Assembly (NCBI RefSeq): GCF_900101095.1
Contig: NZ_FNFM01000005.1
Location: 358,532-422,531, forward strand
DNA: 64,000 nt
Direction of reading: 5' to 3'
Source: Actinopolyspora mzabensis
Lineage (GTDB): Bacteria; Actinomycetota; Actinomycetes; Mycobacteriales; Pseudonocardiaceae
The translations under genes and the position numbers were made by a program. Positions 41,001 to 49,321 of this stretch are shown here, piece after piece. Position 1 is the stretch's first letter. Each line of letters starts with the position of its first letter. The notes under the pieces were generated by a model, which was given only the letters and a program-made list of their open reading frames with translations, ran no database searches and was not told the DNA's origin.

Positions 41001-42073
41001 TCGGCATCCACCTGGTCGTCGGCGCCGCGCGCTGGTCGGACATGCGCCCGTGGCTGCGCGGCGTGCTCGGCACGCGGCTGGAGCTGCGGCTGGGAGATCC
41101 GGTGGAATCCGAGGTGAACAGCAGGCTGGCGGCCAAGGTTCCCGAGTCTCCCGGACGGGGCCTGACCACCGACAAGCAGCACTTCCTCGCCGCGCTGCCC
41201 CGGGTGGACGGTCGCGCCCGCACCGACGACCTCGCCGACGCGGTGACCGACCTGGTCGAGGCGGTCGCGGTACCCGGGGTCCCGCAGGCGCCTCCGGTGC
41301 GGCTGCTGCCGCTGGAGGTGCACACCTCCGAGCTGCCGGAGCCGCGGGCGGGCAATACCGGTTTGCCCAAGGTCTCGCTGGGCATCGACGACGTCGACCT
41401 CGCGCCGCTGTGGCACGACTTCGACGTCACCCCGCACCTGATGATCTTCGGCGACACCGAGACGGGCAAGACGAACCTGCTGCGCCACATCGCGCGTTCG
41501 GTGCAGTCGCACTATCGACCCGACCAGGCGCGGTTGATGTTCGCCGATCTGCGCCGCGAGCTGCACGACGCGGTGCCGCAGGAGTACCAGCTGGGCTACT
41601 CGGTCTCCGGCGACACCTTCGCCACCACCATCGAGGAGACCGCCGGGTTGCTCACCGACCGACTTCCCGGACCGGAGATCACCCCGGACCGGCTGCCCAA
41701 ACGGGACTGGTGGAGCGGTGGGCGGCTGTTCATCATCGTCGACGACCACGAGCTGGTGCAGACCGGCATGAACAACCCGGTGCAGGCGCTGGCCTCGCTG
41801 CTGCCGCAGGCCGCCGACATCGGGTTCCACCTGATCATCGCCCGCAGCACCTCGGGCGCCGGAAGGTCCATGATGGACCCGGTGCTGCGGCGGATGTGGG
41901 AGTTGGGCACCCCCGGTCTGCTGTTCTCCTGCCCCAAGGACGAGGGGAAGTTCCTCGGTGAGCTGCCGCCGAAGACGCTCCCGGTCGGCAGGGCCCAGTT
42001 CGTCAACCGCAAGCGCACGGTGCGGCTGGTGCAGACACCGCTGGCCGAGCCCGTCGTGCCCGCCCAACGGTGA
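38084..42073 (+). CDS. eccC: type VII secretion ATPase EccC (fused, three P-loop domains)
   Basis: 1329 aa. Two N-terminal transmembrane helices (about 40-90) are followed by three FtsK/SpoIIIE-type ATPase domains with Walker A Lys490 (GATGSGKSE), Lys842 (GGPQSGKST) and Lys1129 (GDTETGKTN). LNLVLVDFKGGAAF and LFVVVDEFSEM give Walker B-type strands in the first domain. EccC recognises and energises the export of Esx substrates; here the two halves that are separate EccCa/EccCb in ESX-1 are fused. I chose TTG at 38084 because GAGGAG lies 7 bases upstream. Its stop is 50 bases from the convergent mycosin stop. Confidence 0.95.
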   Translation: MSTTLFRRPARRVGPAMPADQVELQEPPSVPEPQSNSLSTVLTYLPMAVMAGAMMMMMLSSARSGSMMTYIGGGLMGVAMVTMVLGQLARASTDRKHQLTGDRRDYLRYLSQMRRKVREALGEQHRAAIWKHPDPRSLWSLVRSYRLWERRAAHEDFGEVRLGLGQQRSAVKLVPPQTKPVEDLEPLSAYYLRRFLRAYTTLPSAPIAVYLRGFARIQLRGEPEAQRSLVRALLCQLVAFHSPADLTIAVCVGNERREEWLWTKWLPHAQDDGRRDGAGPLRLISDNVTDLEELLGGEAYTERPRFEPATPITSGEPFAVVVVDGVNIPAGHRFSGGGYRNTVIVDIDSALTWQADRSVLHLEVDPSEIRTVDFDRAGRESTSSLCGPDGVGVVTASALARDIAPHRMGTSGDSGEPLTTDYELTSLLGVSDARTFDVDQLRRDRSGWQRLRVPIGIAGNGTPIELDIKESAEDGMGPHGMLVGATGSGKSELLRTLVLALVTTHASDELNLVLVDFKGGAAFLGFDRLPHTSAVITNLVDEIELVDRMQDALTGEMNRRQELLRSAGNYSSQREYERARRSGVPLDPMPSLFVVVDEFSEMLVSKPEFIDVFAMIGRLGRSLGVHLLLASQRLDEGRISKVETHLSYRIGLRTFSAMESRSVIGVPDAYELPTTPGNGYLRSDTQTLSRFKAAYVSGVYRTARRQRSKEVIEEQLVPFGGDYVEPRVRRTVEAPPEPEDESGPQTSLVDVLIDRLSDHGPAAHQVWLPPMRVSPTLDDLLPPLLDSPDTGLRSAERSTEDGLRVPLGLIDLPAQQRRELLTADLSGAQGHVGVVGGPQSGKSTVLRTMIAALALTHSAAEVQFYCLDFGGGSLAPLRDLPHVGSVAGRLDRDRVTRTVQEIVNLLERREVAFQANNLDSMSAYRRAKRAGRFADEDPYGDVFLFIDGWYTVRNEFDELEDRLGEIAARGLTFGIHLVVGAARWSDMRPWLRGVLGTRLELRLGDPVESEVNSRLAAKVPESPGRGLTTDKQHFLAALPRVDGRARTDDLADAVTDLVEAVAVPGVPQAPPVRLLPLEVHTSELPEPRAGNTGLPKVSLGIDDVDLAPLWHDFDVTPHLMIFGDTETGKTNLLRHIARSVQSHYRPDQARLMFADLRRELHDAVPQEYQLGYSVSGDTFATTIEETAGLLTDRLPGPEITPDRLPKRDWWSGGRLFIIVDDHELVQTGMNNPVQALASLLPQAADIGFHLIIARSTSGAGRSMMDPVLRRMWELGTPGLLFSCPKDEGKFLGELPPKTLPVGRAQFVNRKRTVRLVQTPLAEPVVPAQR

Positions 42074-42122
42074 GCACTCCCCGGCCACAGTTCTTCCTTA
42101 CCGGGGGTCGCCGGGCTGGGGC

Positions 42123-43415
42123 TTACCTTGCCGAGACGTGCGAGCGGTCCTCGCCGGTGCGGTCAGCGCCTGCGCCGTCGACCACGCGCACCACGCGGTG
42201 ACGGCGCCACCCGCGCCGCCATCCGGCGGGCCCCAACCTCGCCCCGATCGCGGCCAGGCTGATCAGCAGCGTCACCCCCACGGTGCTGATCAGCACCACG
42301 CGCATCGGTGTCGGATCGTCCCGCGGCACGTCCGGGTGCTCGACCCGGACCGCTCCGGTATCGGTGCCGCCCCCGTTCCCGGCGGACAGCACGGTGGTGA
42401 CAGCGGAGTACGGATCCACCACACCCCAGCCCACCGCCTCGTCCGGCACCTCCGCACCGGGGTGGCTCGCCGTGCTCGTCAGGCGGTTCCTGACCTGCGC
42501 CGCGGTCAGCTCCGGGTGGTAGGCCCGCACCAGTGCCGCCGTGCCGGAGACGAACGGTGCGGCGAAGCTGGTCCCGCTGTCCTGCCAGTGTCCCGGCCCG
42601 CCCGGGCCCGCGCTGACCACGTCGACGCCGGGGGCGACGAGATCGATGAACGGCCCGGTCTGGGAGAACCGCGCGCGCTCGCCGGTCGAGTCGATCGCGC
42701 CGACCGCCAGCACGCCGGGGTAGGAAGCGGGGTAGGGGACCGGGTTGCCCTGCTGCGCCTCGTTCGCTGCCGCCGCGACGATCAGCACGTCGCGGGACAG
42801 CGCGTACTCGACGGCCTCGCGCAGCGCCGCGTCGTCGTAGTTCGTGCTGGCCGAGATGTTGACGACCTGCGCGCCCGCCTCGGTGGCCGCGCGGATGCCG
42901 CTGGCCATGGACTCGGCCGAGCCGCCCTGCTTGGAGCGGGTGTCGCGGACGGGGAGGATCGTGGCGGCGGGGGCGATACCGGTGAAACCGGTGCCCCCGG
43001 TGGGGCGCGCGGCGATGATCCCGGCGACGAACGTGCCGTGCCCGAGGCAGTCGGTGTCGGCGGTTCCCCCATTGTCGGAGAGGACGTCGACACCGTCGAG
43101 CACGGCACCGGCCAGCTGCGGCGTCGTCCCGTCGACACCGGAGTCCACCACGGCGACAGTCACCCCCTCGCCACGAGTGAGTTCCCAGACCCGCTCCGGT
43201 GCCAGCATCTCCTGTGCCCAGGGGCGTGCCCGCGCCGTCTTGACCGGTGGCCGACGGCACTGCTCGGTGGCCGATCGCGCGGCGAGCTCGAACCCGCTCG
43301 CCGTCTCCGTTGGGCTCGTGTGACCAGCGGCGACGGTCTGCGGAGCACACGCGAACAGCAACGCGCTCAGCAGCAGCACGAGACGGGTGAGCACGCCTGG
43401 GCGGCGAGCGGACAT
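42123..43415 (-). CDS. mycP: mycosin, subtilisin-like serine protease of type VII secretion (MycP)
   Basis: 430 aa: N-terminal signal segment (TRLVLLLSALLFA), short propeptide-like region, S8 peptidase domain with the triad Asp91 (VAVVDSGVDG), His126 (CLGHGTFVAG) and Ser283 (SGTSFAAPFVSG), then a C-terminal transmembrane helix (VVLISTVGVTLLISLAA) and a basic tail. This is the membrane-anchored mycosin layout. Mycosins stabilise the ESX membrane complex and may process substrates. AGGGAG precedes the ATG at 43415. It lies opposite eccC and shares the minus strand with the ADP-ribosyltransferase-like gene upstream. Confidence 0.95.
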   Translation of the reverse strand: MSARRPGVLTRLVLLLSALLFACAPQTVAAGHTSPTETASGFELAARSATEQCRRPPVKTARARPWAQEMLAPERVWELTRGEGVTVAVVDSGVDGTTPQLAGAVLDGVDVLSDNGGTADTDCLGHGTFVAGIIAARPTGGTGFTGIAPAATILPVRDTRSKQGGSAESMASGIRAATEAGAQVVNISASTNYDDAALREAVEYALSRDVLIVAAAANEAQQGNPVPYPASYPGVLAVGAIDSTGERARFSQTGPFIDLVAPGVDVVSAGPGGPGHWQDSGTSFAAPFVSGTAALVRAYHPELTAAQVRNRLTSTASHPGAEVPDEAVGWGVVDPYSAVTTVLSAGNGGGTDTGAVRVEHPDVPRDDPTPMRVVLISTVGVTLLISLAAIGARLGPAGWRRGWRRHRVVRVVDGAGADRTGEDRSHVSAR

Positions 43416-43498
43416 TACTGTTCTCCCTACCGCGGCCTCCCCGCGGCCGCGTTCGTCGTCGAAAACCGCGCCGTGCGGCGTCAAATCACCGGGTCGAC

Positions 43499-46168
43499 TC
43501 ATCGGGTGGTGGTCGCGGCGCCCGCGGCGTGCTCCGACTGTGCCGGTTCGGCCCCGGAAGCAGTGGGTGGTGCTTCGGCGTCGCCGCGGAGCTCCGTCGG
43601 CACCAGCCCCACCGGGGAGCTCATCCGGTCCAACTGGTCCCGCTCGGAGAGCACTCGTGGTTCGGCACCGTGTCTGCGCCGCAGCGCGCGCTGGAGTTTG
43701 GGCAGCACGGCCAGATCGGCCTCGTCGAGTTCACCGTGGGTGGTCCGCTCGTCCTGCCGCAGTTCCCGCAGCAGCAGCGCGGGCCGACCGTTCTCCTCGT
43801 CCGCCGTGGCCAGGACCTTGAACCGGGCGTCGGAGGCGAACACGACCTCTTCCGGCAGCGAGTTGCGCCCGAAAAGCGAGACCCGGCGTGCCGAGTGCGA
43901 CCAGATCACCACGTCCCCGTTCACCGAGTTCCCGTGCTCGTCATCGGTCGTGAGGTCCTCCGCCGCCGTGGCGCTGAGGAAGCCGGGCTCGGACAGCACC
44001 GCGCCCGGCTCGTAGCCATCGACATCTCCGTCCGGGGAACCGCCGAAGCGGAAGGAAGGGCCGCGGTGCACCGGCAGCCGTCGCAGTCCCGATAGCAGGC
44101 AGGACACGTAGTCCCGGGCGGCTCCGGGCTTTCCGGTGCGCAGTAACCGGTTCACCGCGTTTCCCCCGTTCTCGCCGCATCCGGTGTAGAGGATGACCGC
44201 CACGAAGTCGGCCTTGGCCTCGTCTGCCTCGTTCTCCCGCAGCGCGGGGTGGGTGGCCAGCACCGTGTTCACACTGGGCAACACCTCATCGAAGTCGTCA
44301 CCCACCGCCTGGGCGAAGCGCGAGCGTTCCTCGGATGTGCTGCGGTGGTTGTGCGGTGTGCCGGTCCCGCCCGCCTGCGCGGGCACGAGCCTCGGGCCCG
44401 CGGGTTTCTCGCTGGTGGGGGAATCCGATTCCCGGTCGGAGACCGGTTCCGGGGGAGCGTCGGCCGGTCCGTCGGGAACTCCCGAGTGCTGTTCCCCGGT
44501 GGGGTGGGCCGCGGTGTCGATCGGAGACGGCCGGCCTGCCTGCTCGGAGAGCAGTTCCGGGGGCGGTTCGCCGACCGTGCGCGGTCGGTGCGTCGGCAGC
44601 GGCGTGGCGTGGTTGGTTGGCCGCTGCTCGTCGTCCGCCTCGCCGATCGGTGTCTCACCAGCCGAGGTGCCCCCGCCAGCCGACGCGCCCCCGCCAGCCG
44701 AGGTGTCGCTTGCCACCGCGGGGATGTGCGCCGTGGTCTCGTTCGGGGGTGCGTCGGGGGCGTCCGCCTCGGTGAGTGGGGCGCTCGTGGTATCCGGAGC
44801 ACCGTCGGCTGTGGAGATCGGCGGGTAGGCCGGAGCTCCTCCGTTCGGCTCGCCCGCGATGGTGGTGAGTTCCCCGCGCGTCCGCTCGTCGGCGATGCCC
44901 AGGATCAGCAGTCGAACCCTGCCGCGCTGTCCGGGGGTGAGTCCGTCGAGCAGTTGCCGCAGCACGTGCGGAGCTTCCGGCGGCACCGGGACGTAGGGCG
45001 ATCCGACCGAGACGGTCATCCGGTGCTGTTCGAAGGCGATACCGTCCGCGACGCCCCTGAACCCGGCCTGTGCGAACGGCAGCAGCGCCAGGCCACCGGG
45101 GACGACCCTGGCCACCATCTCCCCAGGTGCGGGGATGGCGGGGCCCGCTTCGGCGTGCCGATAGACCAGCTGGTTGAACCGTACCCATCCGCGTGGCGCC
45201 GGTGCGGTCAGCCCCACCCGGGCGGTGCCGGTGACCGAGTGCCACAGCGACACGGGAAACGGTTCCCAGGCGGAGTGCGGATCCGGCACCACCGATCGTT
45301 CGCCGCCCGAACCGTCGTGCAGTACGGAACCGGTGGTCGCCAGCACGTCGCTGCCCAGCCGTTCGGCGAGCTCGCGCAGCCGCGCCGGTGCGGCCTCCTC
45401 CACCGTGGTCGGCACGAGCTCCCACGGTCTCCGGGATCCCCCGGAGATTCGGGTCAGCATGGATGCCAGTCGTGCCGTGGGGATCGGTGCCGCGTCGGGA
45501 GAGCCCAGCAGCAGGCGGGGGTGGTGCGGGGACTGCGGCACCGCGAGATCCTCATCCCTGGGAGAGGGCTCCTGCCCGTCCTCGCGGATCCGCAGTCCGG
45601 CTGGAACCGGTTCGGCGAGCAGCCCGGAGTCGGCCACCGGCCCTGCGGGCAGCTGCTTCTCCCACAGCGGCGTCGGGTATCGCACGACGTGCGGTCGAGG
45701 TTGTTGTCCTGCGCGGTACAACCGCCACTGTCCACCGGTGACGTAGAGCGAGCCACCGGGCACCAGCTCCAACCGCCCGTCGGGGACCAGCACGTCCGCG
45801 TCGAGTTCGGCGGCGAGTTCCGCTGCCACCGAGTTACCTCGGGGCCCGGGTCGAGTCAGTCCCCCCACCGCGATCCAGAGTTGGCGCGGCGGCCGAGGTG
45901 CCGTAGGGGAGGAGTTCGGTGTCGGGGCGGGAAGCATCGCGCGGCGGCAGGCGTGCCACAACGTGTCGAGGAAGCCTGCCTCGCGTATCGACGCCGTCGT
46001 GGCCAGCACGGCACGACTGTCCTGCGAGGAGGGGATCGCGGCGAAGAGTTCGCGTTCCCGCTCGTCCGAGTCGTGCTGCTTGCGCACCGCGGTGTTGCCA
46101 CCGAGATTCTCGACGCGGAGACCCTGACCGTGGGGGTGGCTCGTACTGTTCGCTTCCTGGTCGGGCAT
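43499..46168 (-). CDS. T7SS-linked protein with C-terminal ADP-ribosyltransferase-like domain
   Basis: 889 aa. The first ~450 residues contain a repeated mixed alpha/beta unit (ELDADVLVPDGRLELVPGGS is one copy), a module often seen in actinobacterial polymorphic toxins. About 470-630 is disordered. The C-terminal part has an R-S-E layout of ADP-ribosyltransferases: Arg702 (LPVHRGPSF), Ser732 (GFLSAT), Glu774 (LPEEVVF, then ARFKVL). The position two before the catalytic Glu is Pro, so the usual E/Q-x-E pair is incomplete. No signal peptide. Start ATG at 46168 with GAGAGCAGG upstream. Its place directly upstream of mycosin suggests a secreted effector or locus-specific factor; activity is unproven. 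Confidence 0.75.
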   Translation of the reverse strand: MPDQEANSTSHPHGQGLRVENLGGNTAVRKQHDSDERERELFAAIPSSQDSRAVLATTASIREAGFLDTLWHACRRAMLPAPTPNSSPTAPRPPRQLWIAVGGLTRPGPRGNSVAAELAAELDADVLVPDGRLELVPGGSLYVTGGQWRLYRAGQQPRPHVVRYPTPLWEKQLPAGPVADSGLLAEPVPAGLRIREDGQEPSPRDEDLAVPQSPHHPRLLLGSPDAAPIPTARLASMLTRISGGSRRPWELVPTTVEEAAPARLRELAERLGSDVLATTGSVLHDGSGGERSVVPDPHSAWEPFPVSLWHSVTGTARVGLTAPAPRGWVRFNQLVYRHAEAGPAIPAPGEMVARVVPGGLALLPFAQAGFRGVADGIAFEQHRMTVSVGSPYVPVPPEAPHVLRQLLDGLTPGQRGRVRLLILGIADERTRGELTTIAGEPNGGAPAYPPISTADGAPDTTSAPLTEADAPDAPPNETTAHIPAVASDTSAGGGASAGGGTSAGETPIGEADDEQRPTNHATPLPTHRPRTVGEPPPELLSEQAGRPSPIDTAAHPTGEQHSGVPDGPADAPPEPVSDRESDSPTSEKPAGPRLVPAQAGGTGTPHNHRSTSEERSRFAQAVGDDFDEVLPSVNTVLATHPALRENEADEAKADFVAVILYTGCGENGGNAVNRLLRTGKPGAARDYVSCLLSGLRRLPVHRGPSFRFGGSPDGDVDGYEPGAVLSEPGFLSATAAEDLTTDDEHGNSVNGDVVIWSHSARRVSLFGRNSLPEEVVFASDARFKVLATADEENGRPALLLRELRQDERTTHGELDEADLAVLPKLQRALRRRHGAEPRVLSERDQLDRMSSPVGLVPTELRGDAEAPPTASGAEPAQSEHAAGAATTTR

Positions 46169-46395
46169 CAACCTGCTCTCGTCGGGCACGATCCGTCCTG
46201 TGGTTCGTCTCGCCACGCTCCCGGCCGGGAACCCGTCCCGGCTCCACCGGGGAACGGTCCTGTTGCGACAGTCTCCCGCGCGTGCTCGCGCGCGCAACGG
46301 CCCGCCCCGGTTCCGCCGATGCCCCCAGGGACATCCCTCACCGCTCGGTTCTCCTCGTGCTGGTTCGCCGGGTTTGGGACCGGAAGGCGACGGAA

Positions 46396-47016
46396 CTACT
46401 CGAACGGGGTGGGATCACCCGCGCCGTAGCGGGCTATCTCGGGCTCGTCCTCGGAGAAGTCGACCACGGTGGTGGGTTCGGTCCCGCAGTCCCCGGAGTC
46501 GAGCACGGCGTCCACCTCGCGGTCGAGCCGCTGTTTGATGTCCCACCCGTTGGTCATCGGTTCCTGCTGGTCGGGCAGCAGCAGGGTGCTCGACAGCAGG
46601 GGTTCGTCCAGCGTGTCCAGCAGCGCCTGGGCGGTGACGTGGTCGGGGATGCGCACGCCGATGGTCTTCTTCTTCGGGTGCAGTAGCCTGCGGGGAACCT
46701 CCTTGGTGGCGGGCAGGATGAACGTGTAACTGCCCGGTGTGGTGGCCTTGACGGCGCGGAAGGTCGCGTTGTTGATGTTGACGAGCTGGCCGAGCTCGGA
46801 GAAGTTTCGGCACACCAGGGTGAAGTGGTGGTGCTGGTCGAGTTTGCGGATCGTGCGGATGCGTTCCAGCCCGTCCTTGTTGCCCACCCGGCAGCCGAGC
46901 GCGAAGCAGGAGTCGGTGGGGTAGACCACCAGGCCGTCCGAGCGGAGGATCTCGGCTGCCTGGTTGAGCGCCCGCCGATGCGGATTGCGTGGGTGAACCT
47001 CGAAGTACTGCGCCAT
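46396..47016 (-). CDS. Sua5/YciO/YrdC family protein
   Basis: 206 aa, the length of YciO-type proteins. The N-terminus has the family pattern (LRSDGLVVYPTDSCFALGC, IRTIRKLDQHHHFTLVC) for binding ATP and threonine in L-threonylcarbamoyladenylate synthesis, the first step of t6A tRNA modification. The shorter YciO branch is related but its function is less certain than Sua5/TsaC, and this protein resembles YciO more. It stands alone on the minus strand; the T7SS-linked gene downstream begins about 230 bases further on. Confidence 0.88.
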   Translation of the reverse strand: MAQYFEVHPRNPHRRALNQAAEILRSDGLVVYPTDSCFALGCRVGNKDGLERIRTIRKLDQHHHFTLVCRNFSELGQLVNINNATFRAVKATTPGSYTFILPATKEVPRRLLHPKKKTIGVRIPDHVTAQALLDTLDEPLLSSTLLLPDQQEPMTNGWDIKQRLDREVDAVLDSGDCGTEPTTVVDFSEDEPEIARYGAGDPTPFE

Positions 47017-47218
47017 GTTCCGACCCTAGATCCGATGGTTCCAACACGAAATCCGGCCGCTTTCGCCGGGGAACTCCGAACCGCGACCCTCGACAGCCTC
47101 TGGTGCCCCCGGTGCCAGGCCGCCGTCCATTCTTTCGAGGGAATCCGAGATTTGTCGGGAACTCCCGTGGGGTTTTCGCGGGGGCTCGGGTCCCGCGTGG
47201 ACCCGTAAGGCTGCGAGC

Positions 47219-47275
47219 CCCCCTCGATCTCGGGTGAGCGGTGCGTTGGACACAGTTCTCCCGGGATCGAGGGGG
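47219..47275. repeat. long inverted repeat (18-base arms)
   Basis: Arms at 47219-47236 and 47258-47275 are complementary at 16 of 18 positions; the outer part (CCCCCTCGATC with GATCGAGGGGG) is perfect. It is followed within two bases by another perfect inverted repeat, GGTGAAGCT (47277-47285) and AGCTTCACC (47314-47322), whose loop holds the palindrome CGGTATACCG. Confidence 0.65.
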
Positions 47276-47564
47276 AGGTGAAGCTTCTCGGTATACCGGA
47301 ATTGTGACTTCGGAGCTTCACCCCGCGCGGGGTGTTACACCCGCGCCGAGCCGGGGGTTACGGGCAGAGCCACGGTGATGGGCGGAGTGCCCGAGCATGA
47401 GCGCCAGGGCTTACCAAGGACACGGCCGGGTTCGCCTAGATCGTGCGTTGCCTGACGCGCGGACTTCACGCCCTCTGACGGCGGTCCGCACGGCTGTGAA
47501 CCGTGGCCAGGACTTGTAGCCCTACCCACGCGCTGCCTGGGGTGCGCGTGGCGGGAGGCGTATT

Positions 47565-47619
47565 CCGTGCTACGCTCGGCACTGCTATTTGTAATCTTGG
47601 CGGATACAAAGTAGCACGG
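47565..47619. repeat. perfect 9-base inverted repeat
   Basis: CCGTGCTAC (47565-47573) and GTAGCACGG (47611-47619) enclose an AT-richer 37-base loop. It overlaps the start of the terminator-like hairpin at 47618, so the two could be mutually exclusive. Confidence 0.5.
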
Positions 47620-47647
47620 GGCTCCCTGGTTTCGATCAGGGGGCTCC
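47618..47647 (-). terminator. terminator-like hairpin after the XRE-type regulator gene
   Basis: GGGGCTCCCTG (47618-47628) pairs with CAGGGGGCTCC (47637-47647), nine Watson-Crick and two G-T pairs, around an 8-base loop. It lies about 80 bases downstream of the regulator stop on the minus strand. No U-tract follows in that direction, so efficiency is uncertain. Confidence 0.45.
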
Positions 47648-47724
47648 GCTTTTCTCGAACGAGAAAACAGATGTGAAAGAAATTTCGAATTCCCGTCGAT
47701 GGCGCGACACTGGTCGGCCGGGGT

Positions 47725-48960
47725 TCAGCCCAGCTCGGTGCGGATCTGTTCCAGTTCCCCGGCCAAGGTGGAAGAGATATTCCGCGGAATCTCCGCCACG
47801 GTTCTCCGAAGTATGTTCTCCGTCCTCCCCGAGGAAACCTCTCCCAGCATCTGGTGTACATCGGCGATGACTCGTTCGGCCTCCTGCCAGGCACCCACCC
47901 GCAGGCTCAGCCGTAGGGCGTTCGCCGCCGTGATGTAGGTGGCCCATCGCAGGTGTTCTTTTCCACGCGAGAGTTCCCAGGATTCGAGCACGTCGCGCAG
48001 CGCGTCGTGGGAGTGTCCGAGTCCGTCGTGGACATGGCCGCGCTGAACCGCGAGTTCTCGTTGGTCCACCCACCAGGTCCACGAGGGATCGCGGTGGGTG
48101 AAACTCTCGGTGAGCTCCGAGCGTGCCTTGTCGAAGACATCCAGGGCTGCTGGCGATTCGAGGGCGGCCAGTGCCCGGGCCTGCCGGATCTCGAACAAGG
48201 CTCTCACTCGGTTGGGGAGGTTCGCCTCGCTGAAGCGCCGCACGATGCGCAGTGCTCCGTACGGATTGCCCTGATACAGGCTGACCAGGGCGTCATTGGA
48301 CATCACGAACCACTCCATGCTCCTGTCCCCCGCTATGACGGCCAGGCGTAAGGCTTCCGCGTTGACCCGGTGCGCCTCGGTGAACCGTCCGGCGTCGATC
48401 AGGCACCAGCCCGCTACCTCGGCGAGTTCCGCCGCGGTCGCTTCGAGATCACGTTCGACGGAGGCGCGGTAGCTGCCCTGGTTCAGGATGCGTTGGGTGC
48501 GTAGGAAGGCGCGCAGTGCCAGCGGGGCTACCTCGCCGCCACCGAGGCTGCCGTCCAGCACGACCAGACGGTCGATCGTGGCTCGCAGCTCGCTTACCGT
48601 GTCACTGTCAGCTGGGGAATCGGTGATCCGCTCGGAAATCGCGTTGTCGGCAGGCAGAGCTCGTCCGGAAGGAGTACTCCGAGCAGCGGGAGTGCTCGCT
48701 CGGTCGAAACCGAGCTCCGAGTCCTCCGTCACCCCGAGGATGGTGCGCAACGCCGCTCGGTAATCCCTGTTCGGCCGCGCCACCGCTCCGCGCTCGTAGC
48801 GGGCCAAAGCGTGTGCGTCCAGGGCGCCCGAACTGCCCGTGTTGGCAGCGAGCCACCGATTCGCCTGCTCGGCCAGCTCGGCACGGCTCATGCCCGCGCC
48901 CGGGGTGCGCGGGGAGGGAGTGGCTTCGCGTGCCTGTCGAAGACGGTGATTGCGGGGCAC
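47725..48960 (-). CDS. XRE-type regulator with TPR-like C-terminal domain
   Basis: 411 aa. The N-terminus (NHRLRQAREATPSP, then MSRAELAEQANRWLAANTG and ALARYERGAVARPN) matches a common actinobacterial helix-turn-helix family. The remaining ~300 residues are helical repeats (TPR-like), as in regulators that sense a partner or a peptide. The family alignment favours the GTG at 48960; the ATG at 48891 would cut off the first helix. No target genes are evident. A terminator-like hairpin follows about 80 bases downstream. Confidence 0.8.
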   Translation of the reverse strand: MPRNHRLRQAREATPSPRTPGAGMSRAELAEQANRWLAANTGSSGALDAHALARYERGAVARPNRDYRAALRTILGVTEDSELGFDRASTPAARSTPSGRALPADNAISERITDSPADSDTVSELRATIDRLVVLDGSLGGGEVAPLALRAFLRTQRILNQGSYRASVERDLEATAAELAEVAGWCLIDAGRFTEAHRVNAEALRLAVIAGDRSMEWFVMSNDALVSLYQGNPYGALRIVRRFSEANLPNRVRALFEIRQARALAALESPAALDVFDKARSELTESFTHRDPSWTWWVDQRELAVQRGHVHDGLGHSHDALRDVLESWELSRGKEHLRWATYITAANALRLSLRVGAWQEAERVIADVHQMLGEVSSGRTENILRRTVAEIPRNISSTLAGELEQIRTELG

Positions 48961-48998
48961 GACCGTGATCGTGCCACCTCTCGCCCTCAGGTGGGATG

Positions 48999-49030
48999 AA
49001 AAAGCACCCTCGGAGCGAATCCGAGGGTGC
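48999..49030 (-). terminator. rho-independent terminator of the DUF397 gene
   Basis: GCACCCTCGG (49004-49013) and CCGAGGGTGC (49021-49030) form a perfect 10-base stem with a 7-base loop. On the minus strand it is followed by TTTTT (49003-48999). It lies 20 bases after the DUF397 stop and is the clearest terminator in the window. Confidence 0.85.
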
Positions 49031-49049
49031 GATGCGGTTCGACCGGTGG

Positions 49050-49244
49050 TCAGTCGAACCGGTTGGTCTTCACAGCGTCGATGAAGGCGGACCACTGCGC
49101 GGGGGCCGCTGCGAAGTGACCGGCCGCACGGTCTTTGCTGTCGCGAACACCGACGACCTCGGAGGTCATCGCGACCTCAACACAGTTGCCACCGTTTCCG
49201 CTGCGCGAGCTTGTCCGCCACGTCGCGCGCGACAGGTCTGTCAT
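49050..49244 (-). CDS. DUF397 protein
   Basis: 64 aa, one DUF397 domain: WRTSSRSGNGGNCVEVA, VGVRDSKDR and a final W-x-x-F-I-x-x-V-K. DUF397 proteins are small partners of XRE/DUF5753 regulators in actinomycetes (WhiJ-type pairs) and are thought to modulate them. I chose the ATG at 49244; the longer frame adds 13 residues without support. It lies 77 bases downstream of the XRE gene and ends in a strong terminator. Confidence 0.9.
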   Translation of the reverse strand: MTDLSRATWRTSSRSGNGGNCVEVAMTSEVVGVRDSKDRAAGHFAAAPAQWSAFIDAVKTNRFD

Positions 49245-49321
49245 TGCCGCCCCTTTCGAAGTCTCGATCTCGCCGAGGTGCATCGTACGGTCCCAGGCTA
49301 GCGAGACCAGGCAGGGGCGAA

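Larger units (their letters stand above)
47017..47724. other. 708-base noncoding region rich in inverted repeats
   Basis: No open frame with a convincing start or product. The region carries four consecutive inverted repeats (47219-47275, 47277-47322, 47565-47619, 47618-47647), listed separately where notable. It separates the YciO-like gene start from the end of the XRE-type regulator gene, both on the minus strand. It may encode a structured RNA or hold remnants of a mobile element. Confidence 0.55.

Noticed and set aside
38492..42088. 1198-codon minus-strand frame opposite eccC
   Set aside because: EccC on the plus strand has three exact Walker motifs; the mirror frame has none.
47361..47460. 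Possible tRNA-like stretch with a GGGTTCGCC box
   Set aside because: No cloverleaf with acceptor and anticodon stems could be paired.
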